64,000 nucleotides of DNA. Origin: Mycobacterium paraense (lineage in GTDB: Bacteria > Actinomycetota > Actinomycetes > Mycobacteriales > Mycobacteriaceae). Every line of letters begins with the position of its first letter. Position 1 is the first letter of the stretch. The translations under genes were made by a program, and so were the position numbers. The stretch covers positions 1-64,000 of the forward strand of contig NZ_LQPM01000034.1 in assembly GCF_002101815.1 (NCBI RefSeq), in the 5' to 3' direction. The notes under the pieces were generated by a model that saw nothing but the letters and a program-made list of their open reading frames with translations, searched no databases and had not been told where the DNA came from. Below are positions 35,059 to 43,719 of this stretch, piece by piece.

Positions 35059-35271
35059 CTATATCTGTCGACGCCGACGAGGCATCTGTCGACGCCGACG
35101 AGGCCGGAACGCGTCTTTGACCTTTTCACCCGCGTCTCGCAGGTGAGCCGCACGCTGATCAGCCCTGCCCTCAGCCTCCAACGCCGGATCGTTCATCGCG
35201 CGGCCGACTGCCGCCTTCACCTTGCCCGTGACCTGGTCGATCTTGTTTCGGGCTTTATTCGCACCGCTCAC
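35059..35271 (-). CDS. CsbD-like stress protein
   Basis: A 70-residue charged helical protein. KARNKIDQVTGKVKAAVGRA followed by LEAEGRADQRAAHLRDAGEKVKDAF is the CsbD pattern of general-stress proteins, small and of unknown mechanism. The last 15 residues (RPRRRRQMPRRRRQI) do not belong to the family and are encoded by a 21-base tandem duplication, so this is probably a changed C-terminus. The start at 35271 (GTG) is consistent with the family start SGANKARNK; AAGGA lies upstream. Confidence 0.75.
   Translation of the reverse strand: MSGANKARNKIDQVTGKVKAAVGRAMNDPALEAEGRADQRAAHLRDAGEKVKDAFRPRRRRQMPRRRRQI
35063..35104. repeat. 21-bp tandem duplication at the CsbD 3' end
   Basis: The unit ATCTGTCGACGCCGACGAGG plus C occurs twice, back to back and without mismatch. 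It encodes the two PRRRRQ(I/M) copies at the end of the CsbD-like protein, and its perfect identity points to a recent event. Confidence 0.9.
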
Positions 35272-35495
35272 TGGCGTGTCCTTCTCTTCGGTTACGAATA
35301 GTGCGCTAATCGGCGGTTACCCATTTTCGGCCTGACCCACCCCGCCTTGCTACACAGCGGCGCGACCGAAAGCCTTGATCCGCAGGGCTGCAGACCCGCT
35401 CCGTCAGTCGACATCCCGACGTTGCCGCGCTGCGCTTCGGCAATCCTGGAAAAACAGCTCGACAGCGAACGTCCGCTGGAACAGCCTTGGCTGGC

Positions 35496-36686
35496 CTATT
35501 GGGTGCCGAAAGCGAAAACCGTTGCCGAATCGTAGGTTTGGCCCGGGTTCAGGGTTGTGCTCGGGAAATTCGGGTGATTCGGCGAATCCGGGTAGTGCTG
35601 GGTCTCCACTGTGAATCCCGCACCCTGCCGATAGATGTGCCCGCCGGTGCCCGTGAGCGCCCCGTCGAGGAAGTTGGCGGTGTAGAACTGCACCCCGGGT
35701 TCGGTGGTGGAGACCGTCAGCGTGCGCCCGGTCTGCGGATCGACGGCCCGGGCCGCCTGGACCAGCCCGGTGTTGCCGCCGCGGTTGATCACCCAGTTGT
35801 GGTCGTAGCCGTGGGCCAGCAGCAGCTGCGGGTCGTTCGCCGTGATATGCGCGCCGATCGCTGTCGCCGAGGTGAAGTCGAACGGTGTGCCCTTCACTGG
35901 AGCGATCTCCCCCGTCGGGATCTGCGTGGCGTCGGTCGGGGTGTAGTTGTCGGCGTTGATGGTGATCGTTTGGTTGTAGACGTCGAGCGTGTCCTCGCCG
36001 GCCAGGTTGAAGTAGCTGTGGTTGGTCAGGTTGAGCACGGCCGGGGCATCGGTGGTCGCGTGGTAGTCGATGCGCAGTTCGTTGTTCGGGTTTACGGTGT
36101 AGCTGACCGTGGTCGTCAGGTTCCCGGGATAGCCCATTTCTCCTGCGGGGCTGACGTATTGGAGCTGCAGGCCGACACTGTCGGTCCCGTTCTGCGGGCT
36201 CGCCTGCCACACCTTCGTGTCGAAGCCCGCGGTGCCGCCGTGCAGGCTGTTGCCGTTGTTGTTGAGCGGCACGTGATACTCGGTGCCGTTCAGCGAGAAG
36301 GTTCCCTTGGCGATCCGGTTGGCGTAGCGGCCCACGATCGCGCCGAAGTAGGTTTTGCCGGAGCCGGTGTTGCGCAGGTAGCCGTCAAGGGTCGGAAATC
36401 CGAGCACCACATTGTCGACATGTCCGGTGCGATCGGGAACCTCGATCGACTGGACGATGCCGCCGTAGGTGAGGATTCGCACGCGCATGCCGTTTCCGCT
36501 GTCGAGCGTGTAGCGGCTCACCGGCGCCCCGCTCATTTCGCCGAACGGTTCGCTGGTGATCGACCGCGGCCTCGCGGGCGGCGACGCGCTGCCGCTACCC
36601 ACCGCGGTCTTCGCCGCGGTGCTGCAGGCCGCAAGGCTCGCGACACAGGCGATGGCGATCAATCGAGGTAATGCGTTGCCGCGCAT
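35496..36686 (-). CDS. Lipoprotein aldose 1-epimerase (galactose mutarotase family)
   Basis: A 396-residue secreted lipoprotein: signal peptide with lipobox SLAAC (cysteine near residue 21), a Ser/Ala/Pro linker, then a complete GalM-type beta-sandwich. Family motifs: YFGAIVGRYANRIAKG, NNNGNSLHGG (substrate His), NLTNHSYFNLAG (catalytic His), a DHNWVIN loop and the catalytic Glu in the C-terminal STTEPGVQFYTANF. It would interconvert anomers of free aldoses outside the membrane. The ATG at 36686 is preferred to the longer frame because it opens directly on the signal peptide. Other mycobacteria carry such lipoproteins; the physiological sugar is unknown. Confidence 0.93.
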   Translation of the reverse strand: MRGNALPRLIAIACVASLAACSTAAKTAVGSGSASPPARPRSITSEPFGEMSGAPVSRYTLDSGNGMRVRILTYGGIVQSIEVPDRTGHVDNVVLGFPTLDGYLRNTGSGKTYFGAIVGRYANRIAKGTFSLNGTEYHVPLNNNGNSLHGGTAGFDTKVWQASPQNGTDSVGLQLQYVSPAGEMGYPGNLTTTVSYTVNPNNELRIDYHATTDAPAVLNLTNHSYFNLAGEDTLDVYNQTITINADNYTPTDATQIPTGEIAPVKGTPFDFTSATAIGAHITANDPQLLLAHGYDHNWVINRGGNTGLVQAARAVDPQTGRTLTVSTTEPGVQFYTANFLDGALTGTGGHIYRQGAGFTVETQHYPDSPNHPNFPSTTLNPGQTYDSATVFAFGTQ

Positions 36687-36735
36687 GGGCGCTCCTTGCG
36701 CTCTGGCAATCCGACTTGCCCCGACCGGAGCCTCG

Positions 36736-37239
36736 CTAAGCATCGTTGATGAGGTTCGCGAGGTAAACGGGCAACCGGCCAGCGCCGAAGTCGTAGAACC
36801 GTGCCCACAGGGGCTCGATCGAGATGCGCACCATCTGCTTATACGTGGAGCGCACGTTGTGTTCGAACTCGGCGAGCCCGGGTTCGTCCATTGAGCTCCT
36901 CGCCGCCGCGAGGTACTCCTCGGTGACGCCGTCGACGGTTTCCAGCGTCGCGAGGCCGCGGACCAACAGGGCCCTTGCCTCTTCCGGCGTGGAGCCGGTG
37001 TCGATCGTCAGTGCGACTTGCGGGCGGGACGAGATCGCGCGGGCTTTCGGTGAGGTCGGCGCCGTCGAGACGACGATGCGTTCGCCGGTCCAGTAGAACC
37101 CGACCGGGATCACCCGCGGGAAGCCATCGTGTCCGTTGTAAGCGAGCCGGGCCATAGAGCCGGAGAGCAGCTTCTGGGCGCCGGGGTGGCCCAGCTCCCG
37201 GGCCAATTCGTGCTTGTTCACCACATCTATGTCGTACAC
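36736..37239 (-). CDS. PPOX-class FMN/F420-binding protein
   Basis: A 167-residue split-barrel protein: LLSGSMARLAYNGHDGFPRVIPVGFYW is the typical first hairpin with the PVxFxW block, followed by IVVSTAPTSPKARAI and VALTIDTG. Such proteins bind FMN or F420 and reduce small molecules. The start is uncertain: GTG at 37239 in front of YDIDVVNKHEL fits best, with alternatives at 37224 and 37221. It lies 17 bases after the alpha/beta hydrolase gene on the same strand and is probably co-transcribed with it. Substrate unknown. Confidence 0.78.
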   Translation of the reverse strand: MYDIDVVNKHELARELGHPGAQKLLSGSMARLAYNGHDGFPRVIPVGFYWTGERIVVSTAPTSPKARAISSRPQVALTIDTGSTPEEARALLVRGLATLETVDGVTEEYLAAARSSMDEPGLAEFEHNVRSTYKQMVRISIEPLWARFYDFGAGRLPVYLANLINDA

Positions 37240-37256
37240 CGTCTGATGTTCGCGCC

Positions 37257-38174
37257 CTATCCCTTGGGCCGGGCGAGTCGGTCGATGTGGGCGAGGAAGT
37301 GCTGTAGCACTTCCTCGGGCGCCTCGATTTGCGGCCAGTGCCCGATGTCGTCGGCGAGCATCACCACATCGGGGTTGGGTATCACCTCGGCGTAGCGGCG
37401 GGCCATGTGGGCACCGGAGTTCGGGTCGATCGGCCCGTCGATCAGCCGCATCGGAACCGCGGTCTGCCGCATGGCGCGCACCCACCGGTTGCGGTGCTTG
37501 TAGCGGTCGTTGATGAACCGGCCGACCTTGTGCAGCACGCGGCGGCCGTCGTTGTAATCCAGGATCTGGTTGAATACGTCCATCATGTGCCGGGTCGGCT
37601 TGGTGTTCGGCCCGAACATCTCGCGCAGCGTCGGTTCGAGGAGCCGGCGAGCAAGCGGGGTGTTCTGCACCTGGCTGAAGACGTCGCCCAGCGGGGTGCC
37701 CGACATCAGCTTCTGCGCGGCCCTGGGCGTGTACGACTCGATGAACATGCCGCCGTTGAGCCAGGTGATCGAGTCGATCTGTGGCGAGCCGTAGGCCTGT
37801 TGGCCGAATTCGTGGCGGGCCAACAGTTCCTGGCCCACCGAGTCGCCGATGTCGTGGGCCAAAATGTGCGCGTGGTCGATGTTGAGGTGCTGTAGGAGAG
37901 CCTCGTGCACGTCGGCGTGGTCTAGGACCGAGTACTCGTAGGCCACCGGTTTCGCGGAGAACCCCATGCCGATCATGTCCGGGGCGATGACGGTGAACCG
38001 TTGCGTCAGCGTCGGCCAGATCGGCGCCCAGTCGAACGTGTTGAACGGATAGCCGTGGATCAGCAGCAGTGGAGGCCCGCTGCCCTCGACGCGGTAGAAG
38101 ATGTCGAAGCCGAGGTAATCGAAGTACTCCCCCGAGTCCAGCCAGCGTTTCAGTTCAGCGTCCATGGTGGTCAT
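37257..38174 (-). CDS. Alpha/beta hydrolase with aspartate-nucleophile motif
   Basis: A 305-residue alpha/beta fold hydrolase. The oxyanion motif HGYPFNTFDW, the nucleophile elbow AHDIGDSVG and the C-terminal IGHWPQIEAP histidine are visible. The elbow carries Asp (HDxG) where esterases have Ser, as in haloalkane dehalogenases and epoxide hydrolases, so an ester-covalent Asp mechanism on a halide or epoxide is likely; MEST-like proteins share this elbow. Start: ATG at 38174, or the adjacent ATG at 38177, after GAAGGC; the frame further upstream is not coding-like. It is probably co-transcribed with the PPOX gene and divergent from the metallophosphoesterase-NACHT gene. Confidence 0.88.
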   Translation of the reverse strand: MTTMDAELKRWLDSGEYFDYLGFDIFYRVEGSGPPLLLIHGYPFNTFDWAPIWPTLTQRFTVIAPDMIGMGFSAKPVAYEYSVLDHADVHEALLQHLNIDHAHILAHDIGDSVGQELLARHEFGQQAYGSPQIDSITWLNGGMFIESYTPRAAQKLMSGTPLGDVFSQVQNTPLARRLLEPTLREMFGPNTKPTRHMMDVFNQILDYNDGRRVLHKVGRFINDRYKHRNRWVRAMRQTAVPMRLIDGPIDPNSGAHMARRYAEVIPNPDVVMLADDIGHWPQIEAPEEVLQHFLAHIDRLARPKG

Positions 38175-38273
38175 CATGCCTTCGGCATACCGATGGCTCG
38201 CACTCGCTGCGCAGCGTCGCCTGGCGCAAATGACGGCGGCGGCGCCATCGCGGTAGTAGCTCATAAGTCGGCC

Positions 38274-38302
38274 TTGGCTACTTGAGGGATCTTCACTAGG
38301 AT
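38274..38302 (+). promoter_or_regulatory. Promoter of the metallophosphoesterase-NACHT gene
   Basis: TTGGCT (38274-38279), a 17-base spacer, TAGGAT (38297-38302): a good sigma-70-type promoter, putting transcription start near 38309 and leaving a leader of about 16 bases before the GTG at 38325. The gene therefore has its own promoter inside the 150-base divergent gap. Confidence 0.6.
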
Positions 38303-38324
38303 TGCTGCACCGAGGCCTACAGAA

Positions 38325-41216
38325 GTGGCGAAGATGGTAAACGAAAAGGTCCATTGGGCATGGCTGCACCTCTCCGACATACATTTCGGTCATGGCAGTA
38401 AGCCGTACCAAGAGGAGCAAGAAGCGGTAATCACTGAAATTCTTTCTGCTGTTGAAGTACTTGTCGAAATCGGTGCGCCGAAGCCTGCAGCTATTCTACT
38501 AACCGGCGACATAGCATTCTCCGGCGGAATGGCACGTGGACCCCAGGAATACGCCGACGCTGTGGACCTGGTTTCGAAGTTAAGAAATCTGCTCGATAAT
38601 CACTTACCGGTGTTTGCCGTACCGGGAAACCACGATGTTCAGAGAACGCCGGACATCAAGGCCAATAACGAGAAGGATCTGCCAAATAACACGACTCGCC
38701 TCCTTCGCGCCTTACGTGATGCAAAGTCAGGTGAAAACCTCGACGATGTAATCCGTAATACCGCAGATACTGATCTAATTGCACCACGTTTTCAGAACTA
38801 TAATGAGTTTTGCCAAAAAATCGGCTCCCCCGTCGACGAGAACGCAGACGGCCTGTGGCTTGAAAGAGTCGATATTGGCGGAAATCTGAAAGTTCACCTT
38901 GCCGGCATGAATACGGCACTACTGTGTAATGACGATACAGATAAAGAAAAATTGAGCCTAGCGAAAGCTGCGAGCAATGCGGCCTTCCTGAACATACCAA
39001 AGGGCGATCTTGTCTTCGCCCTCACACATCATCCGGTTGATTGGCTGAATGCGGCGAACGGACCGTATCTAGCTCGGATGATGCGCAAATATGCTCACGT
39101 GCACCTTCACGGCCACATGCACGACCCAGAGACCCAAAGAATAACGTACGGCGCAGGAGGATCTCTTGTGACCGTTGCGGCGGGCGCCGTGCACCCTGAT
39201 GAAGCTGAAAACCGAGCTGGCACCCCTGCGACTTTTAGCGTGGGAGCCATCGTCGAACTGGACGACGGGTCTATAGCCATCCGAATCTGGCCTCGGCGAT
39301 GGGCCGGAAAACAGGTCCGTTGGGCCGCGGACTCCGAACAACTACCCGAGGGCTCGCCTTTCGTCGAGCACGTAATTCGGTCTCCGGTCCGGGCCGCACC
39401 GGTCCCGCTGCCTGGTGACCCCCTCCGGCGATTCGCCCGAAGCGCGGTTGCCGAGCTTGGGCGACGGCGAACTGCATTCCCAACAGACATGAGCGTCGAG
39501 GAACTTCGCGCCGCTGGCCTCGTAGTTACGACGCGCTTCGGCCGTCGAGGAGCGAAAGACCAGTCAGAACTGATGTCGGCTGGCAGCGTTATCGCCGACT
39601 ATTCCGAGAAGAACATTCTGATTTTGGGCGCCCCGGGCGCGGGAAAGACTGTGATCCTGTACGAAATTAGCAAAGGACTATTAGAGCAAACCGAGCGAGT
39701 CCCGATAGTTGTCGACATTGCCAAATTCAAAGATTCCAAAATACAGTTATCAGATTTGGTCCAAATAGGCGAGGTTAATCTTTCGAGTCTCGAAGAAAAA
39801 GTTAGATCATCGGGAGCCTTCATAGTTGACGGTATTGACGAAGCGCTCTCAGCAGGAGTAGCGGCTACGACCATCAGCTCGCATCTAAAGGCATTAGCAA
39901 AGATGGGCCAGCTAATAGTTTCCTGTCGAGAGAACGACTATGATTACACTCTTTCCGGCTACGTTCCCTTTGATATATTTGATCACATCTGGTATGTGCA
40001 TGACTGGGATCCCATGCAATTCGAACAGTTCGTTGCTCAACTGAACGAGGGCCACGTCTTTGTCGATCAGTCGCTGACTAGTCGGGTTCAAGCAGACCCC
40101 AACCTCGCTGCACTGGTACGCAGGCCATTACTCGCTCGCATGTTGACTTTCCTTGCCGATAATGGCGAACTTCCATCAGATCGCACGTCCCTGTATTCGG
40201 AATATATGAACCGACTCGGCTCGGCGACGGATGTGCGTGTTCGTGCCGTAGGATGCAATGATATTCCGAGTGCGGTGGATCTGTGGCAAGACTTATCTTG
40301 GCACATATGCCGCTCACAACTTGAACCTGACTCACTTTATCCCGCAGATTTAGCGCAATTCGCGCTCGATCAACACGCTTCAGCGCAATGCGTGCGCCGA
40401 GCCCTAGCCGGCATACTCGACATACAAGACGGCCCCTCCGCATATTTCCATTATTCATTCTATGAATTCTTAACGGCGCGGTATATATCGTCGGCACTTC
40501 AGCGCAACATGGGGTCAGATCCGGAATCATGCATAAGCCTTCTCAGGCGCGATCTCACGCCCGAAATCCGGCACCACCTCGTGGATCTACTGACGCGTTC
40601 CGGCATAGACCTAACCGAATGGCCTCACCATCTGGCCAAGATGTATAAAGATCCCGCGACGGAACATCTCCAGGACGGGCTAACGGTGAAAAACCTGTTG
40701 GCATACTTGGCATCTCGGCTCGAAGTGCCCGCCCATGAATCACTGGTGGAACTCCTGAGGGACGAGACGAATCTATTTCTCCGAAATAGTCTATCCTGGG
40801 CCCTTGCCCAGCAAAACAATTGGACGTACACAAGCAAGTACTTCGACGAACTTCAATCCGATCATAATTTAGCGTCTTACAACCGCGGTTACACGCTTTA
40901 CTACTTTGGAGACCTGCCCGAGTCCAAGGGGCCGCCCTATTCCGACGATCGCCCCGACAGAGCCTGGTTGAGAACACGCGGAGCCTTAAATCAGCGCTAC
41001 AACGCCGCCACGTACCCATCGCTGGCGCCCGCTCGCAAAGCGGTTGACATGTATACCTTCTGCGACATCGCCTGTGTTCGTAATGAATCCTTGACGGCCG
41101 AGGAGGTGGAGCGGTTCAGACGACTTGTTTCCTCGCTAGCGGCCGTCAAAGCGCCACCGAACGTAGTCGCGCAGCTGACCAAAAAACTGGACGAGACGGT
41201 CGCTGCCCGCTATTGA
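38325..41216 (+). CDS. Metallophosphoesterase-NACHT (STAND NTPase) fusion, candidate defence protein
   Basis: A 963-residue two-part protein. Residues 10-330 are a calcineurin-like metallophosphoesterase with every metal-site motif: DIHFG (18-22), GDIAFSG (61-67), GNHD (101-104), THHP (234-237) and HGHMH (262-266). From about 425 a NACHT-type NTPase follows: Walker A GAPGAGKT (435-442), Walker B AFIVDGIDEA (498-507), SCRENDY (533-539), RRPLLARMLTFL (599-610) and the C-terminal NACHT block HYSFYEFLTARY (near 705-716), then about 250 helical residues that could sense a trigger. There is no signal or membrane segment. NACHT proteins oligomerise on sensing a trigger; the phosphoesterase would be the effector, acting on nucleotides, nucleic acid or a phosphoester. 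The DNA is much less GC-rich than its neighbours, with many A/T-ending codons, suggesting transfer. GTG at 38325 or ATG at 38334 is the start. It stands alone, between conserved genes and a tRNA-Pro. Confidence 0.9.
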   Translation: MAKMVNEKVHWAWLHLSDIHFGHGSKPYQEEQEAVITEILSAVEVLVEIGAPKPAAILLTGDIAFSGGMARGPQEYADAVDLVSKLRNLLDNHLPVFAVPGNHDVQRTPDIKANNEKDLPNNTTRLLRALRDAKSGENLDDVIRNTADTDLIAPRFQNYNEFCQKIGSPVDENADGLWLERVDIGGNLKVHLAGMNTALLCNDDTDKEKLSLAKAASNAAFLNIPKGDLVFALTHHPVDWLNAANGPYLARMMRKYAHVHLHGHMHDPETQRITYGAGGSLVTVAAGAVHPDEAENRAGTPATFSVGAIVELDDGSIAIRIWPRRWAGKQVRWAADSEQLPEGSPFVEHVIRSPVRAAPVPLPGDPLRRFARSAVAELGRRRTAFPTDMSVEELRAAGLVVTTRFGRRGAKDQSELMSAGSVIADYSEKNILILGAPGAGKTVILYEISKGLLEQTERVPIVVDIAKFKDSKIQLSDLVQIGEVNLSSLEEKVRSSGAFIVDGIDEALSAGVAATTISSHLKALAKMGQLIVSCRENDYDYTLSGYVPFDIFDHIWYVHDWDPMQFEQFVAQLNEGHVFVDQSLTSRVQADPNLAALVRRPLLARMLTFLADNGELPSDRTSLYSEYMNRLGSATDVRVRAVGCNDIPSAVDLWQDLSWHICRSQLEPDSLYPADLAQFALDQHASAQCVRRALAGILDIQDGPSAYFHYSFYEFLTARYISSALQRNMGSDPESCISLLRRDLTPEIRHHLVDLLTRSGIDLTEWPHHLAKMYKDPATEHLQDGLTVKNLLAYLASRLEVPAHESLVELLRDETNLFLRNSLSWALAQQNNWTYTSKYFDELQSDHNLASYNRGYTLYYFGDLPESKGPPYSDDRPDRAWLRTRGALNQRYNAATYPSLAPARKAVDMYTFCDIACVRNESLTAEEVERFRRLVSSLAAVKAPPNVVAQLTKKLDETVAARY

Positions 41217-41325
41217 CTGCGGCGTCCGCCTCTGCGCCGTAGTCCCATCGGAGAACTCTGCGCGATCTCATCGTGGACCAACCAGCGATTATCAACCCAT
41301 CGCCGCACCCAAGGGCCCCGCGCGC

Positions 41326-41358
41326 AAAAAACCCCCGCAGCTAACGCAAGTTCGGGGC
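41326..41358 (-). terminator. Intrinsic terminator of the tRNA-Pro gene
   Basis: On the minus strand CCCCG, a 15-base loop region with short internal pairing (AAC/GTT), CGGGG, then a run of six T after one extra G. It lies about 30 bases after the tRNA 3' end. A U-tailed terminator is uncommon in mycobacteria. It also lies downstream of the NACHT gene, which ends at 41216 on the other strand. Confidence 0.6.
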
Positions 41359-41386
41359 CATTCCGATGTCGTGCTTCACCACACCG

Positions 41387-41460
41387 TCGGGCTGACAGGA
41401 TTTGAACCTGCGACCACTTGACCCCCAGTCAAGTGCGCTACCAAACTGCGCCACAGCCCG
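41387..41460 (-). tRNA. tRNA-Pro (anticodon GGG)
   Basis: A complete cloverleaf reads on the minus strand: seven perfect acceptor pairs (CGGGCTG with CAGCCCG), a D arm GCGC/GCGC, the anticodon stem CTTGA/TCAAG around loop CTGGGGG giving anticodon GGG, and a T arm GCAGG-TTCAAAT-CCTGT (last pair a G-T wobble). Discriminator base A; CCA is not encoded. It decodes CCC (and CCU). It lies beside the AT-richer NACHT gene; tRNA genes often mark integration hot spots, but I found no duplicated tRNA end on the far side of that gene. Confidence 0.95.
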
Positions 41461-41638
41461 CATGCCGCCGCGATCACCGGCAGCAGGTCGACAGCCTACC
41501 GCAGCCGAGCCGCGGCCTGACGAATGCCCGAGCCAGCTGCGAGTCTGCCTCACGCCAAGCAGTTGTCGCTATGAGGCGGGCACATCGCCAATTCCCTCCG
41601 AGCCGAGGCGGAAGTGACGGCTGGGACTGCCACGACGC

Positions 41639-43039
41639 TCAGCGCCGCTTCGCTCCCCGCTTCTCGCGGACCCGCACGTTGATCCGGATCGGGCTGCCCT
41701 CGAACCCGAACGTCTCGCGCAGCCGGCGCTCCAGGAACCGCCGGTAGCCGGCCTCCAAGAAACCCGTAGTGAAGAGCACGAACGTCGGCGGACGCGCGGT
41801 GGCCTGGGTGGCGAACAGGATGCGTGGCTGCTTCCCACCGCGGACGGGCGGCGGCGTGGCCGCGACCACTTCCTTGATCCAGGCGTTCAAAGGGCCGGTC
41901 GCGATCCGCGTGTCCCACGATTCCAGCGCGCTCTCCATCGCCGGCACCAGCTTCTGCACGGCGCGGCCCGTCTTGGCGGAGATGTTGACCCGCTGCGCCC
42001 ACCGCAGCTGCGCCAGCTCGCGGTCGATCTCGCGCTCCAGCAGCTCGCGGCGATCCTCGTCGACCAGGTCCCACTTGTTGAAGGCCAGCACCAGGGCGCG
42101 GCCGGCCTCGATCACCATCGACAGCACCCGCTGATCCTGTTCGGTCAGGGTCTGCGACGCGTCGATCAGCACGACCACCACCTCGGCCGCATCGATGGCC
42201 GAGTGGGTGCGCACCGACGCGTAGAACTCGTGCCCGCTGGCCTGGCCCACCTTGCGCCGCAACCCCGCCGTGTCGACGAACCGCCAGACCTTGCCGCCCA
42301 ACTCGATGAGCGAGTCCACCGGATCCACGGTCGTCCCGGCGACATCGTGCACCACCGAACGCTGGTCGCCCGCAAGCTTGTTCAGCAGCGAGCTCTTGCC
42401 GACATTGGGCTTGCCGACCAGCGCCACCCGTCGCGGCCCGCCGGGCGCCGGCGCGGCTTCGGACACCTCGGGCAGCGCGGCCAGCACCTCGTCGAGCAGA
42501 TCGGCGACGCCGCGGCCGTGCATGGCGCTGATGGCGTGCGGCTGGCCGAGCCCCAGCGACCACAACTCCGCGACGTCGGCCTCGGCCTTCTCGCTGTCCA
42601 CCTTGTTGGCCGCCAAGAACACCGGCTTTCCCGAGCGCAGCAGGATGCGCGCGGCGGCCTCGTCGGCCGCGGTGGCGCCGACGGTTGCGTCGACCACCAG
42701 GATCACCGCGTCGGCGGTGCGCATGGCCACCGACGCCTGCTCGGCCACCAACTGCTGCAGCCCCTTGGCGTCGGGCTCCCACCCGCCGGTGTCCTGCACG
42801 ACGAACCGCCGCCCGGTCCACAGCGCGTCGTAGGAAACGCGGTCGCGCGTCACGCCGGGAATGTCCTGCACCACCGCCTCGCGCCGCCCGAGGATTCGGT
42901 TGACCAAAGTCGACTTGCCGACGTTGGGCCGGCCCACCACGGCGACGACGGGAGCCGGGCCGGGTTCGTCGACATCCGAAACCCCGGAATCGGTGAGCGC
43001 CCAATCGCTTTCGTCGGCCCAGGTGCCGTCCTGCGTCAT
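41639..43039 (-). CDS. der: GTPase Der (EngA), 50S ribosome assembly
   Basis: A 466-residue GTPase with two tandem G domains and a C-terminal KH-like domain, essential for late 50S subunit assembly. P-loops GRPNVGKST and GKPNVGKSS, the two DTAG/DTGG switch regions (VQDTGGWE and [10 protein letters not shown]) and both NKxD motifs (ANKVDS, FNKWDL) are present; the C-terminus ends in basic [10 protein letters not shown], which suits rRNA binding. The first 25 residues form an acidic tail typical of actinobacterial Der. The ATG at 43039 overlaps the cmk stop by four bases, continuing the coupled chain scpA-scpB-rluB-cmk-der. Confidence 0.97.
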   Translation of the reverse strand: MTQDGTWADESDWALTDSGVSDVDEPGPAPVVAVVGRPNVGKSTLVNRILGRREAVVQDIPGVTRDRVSYDALWTGRRFVVQDTGGWEPDAKGLQQLVAEQASVAMRTADAVILVVDATVGATAADEAAARILLRSGKPVFLAANKVDSEKAEADVAELWSLGLGQPHAISAMHGRGVADLLDEVLAALPEVSEAAPAPGGPRRVALVGKPNVGKSSLLNKLAGDQRSVVHDVAGTTVDPVDSLIELGGKVWRFVDTAGLRRKVGQASGHEFYASVRTHSAIDAAEVVVVLIDASQTLTEQDQRVLSMVIEAGRALVLAFNKWDLVDEDRRELLEREIDRELAQLRWAQRVNISAKTGRAVQKLVPAMESALESWDTRIATGPLNAWIKEVVAATPPPVRGGKQPRILFATQATARPPTFVLFTTGFLEAGYRRFLERRLRETFGFEGSPIRINVRVREKRGAKRR

Positions 43040-43719
43040 CGCACCGCCCCGCTCTTCTGCCGCACCAGCTCGAGCAGATGCGCGATCACCTCTGCCTCGG
43101 TCATGTCGCTCGTGTCGACGACCAGCGCGTCCGGGGCGGCGCGCAGCGGCGACACCGCCCGGGTGGAATCGAGGTGGTCGCGGCGGCGCACGTCGGCCAG
43201 CACGCCGTCATAGTCGTCGACCAAACCCGACGCGACGTTCTGGTCGTTGCGGCGCGCGGCGCGCGTTTCGGCCGAGGCGGTGAGGAAGATCTTCACCGGC
43301 GCGTCGGGCAGCACCACGGTTCCGATGTCCCTGCCCTCGACGACGACGCTGCCCGGGCCCTCGGCCATGGACCGCTGCAGCTCCACCAGCCGGGCGCGCA
43401 CGGCCGGCACCGACGACACCGCCGAGACCGCCCGGGTGACCTCGTCGCCGCGGATCTCGACCGAAACATCCTCTCCCGCAAGGTAACAGCGGTCCGAGTC
43501 GGGATCGTAGCTGACCGACAGCTCCACCGTAGACGCCAGAGACGCGACGCCCTCGGCGTCGGCGGGATCGACCCCGCCGCGCAGCACCGCCAGTGTCACG
43601 ATTCGGTACATCGCCCCGGTGTCCAGGTAGCGGGCCCCCAGCGCACGCGCCAAACCCCTTGACACCGAGGACTTCCCGGTGCCCGCGGGGCCGTCGATGG
43701 CGACCACCAAAGCACTCAC
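43036..43719 (-). CDS. cmk: Cytidylate kinase
   Basis: A 227-residue (d)CMP kinase: ATP plus CMP gives CDP. P-loop [16 protein letters not shown] near the start, then [13 protein letters not shown] (CMP-binding arginine/aspartate area), [21 protein letters not shown], and the lid stretch [12 protein letters not shown]. Length is normal for the family. It overlaps both neighbours (rluB stop and der start) by four bases, so it is translated as part of one operon. The pairing of cmk with der and rluB is conserved in mycobacteria. Confidence 0.97.
   Translation of the reverse strand: MSALVVAIDGPAGTGKSSVSRGLARALGARYLDTGAMYRIVTLAVLRGGVDPADAEGVASLASTVELSVSYDPDSDRCYLAGEDVSVEIRGDEVTRAVSAVSSVPAVRARLVELQRSMAEGPGSVVVEGRDIGTVVLPDAPVKIFLTASAETRAARRNDQNVASGLVDDYDGVLADVRRRDHLDSTRAVSPLRAAPDALVVDTSDMTEAEVIAHLLELVRQKSGAVR

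Noticed and set aside
35272-35330. SigF-type promoter (GGGTA) upstream of the CsbD-like gene
   Set aside because: GGGTA is present, but no GGTTT/GTTT element at 15-17 bases upstream; the signal is too weak to annotate.
41387-41460. tRNA-Pro 3' end as an attachment site for the NACHT gene
   Set aside because: No second copy of the tRNA end was found on the far side of the gene, and there is no integrase.
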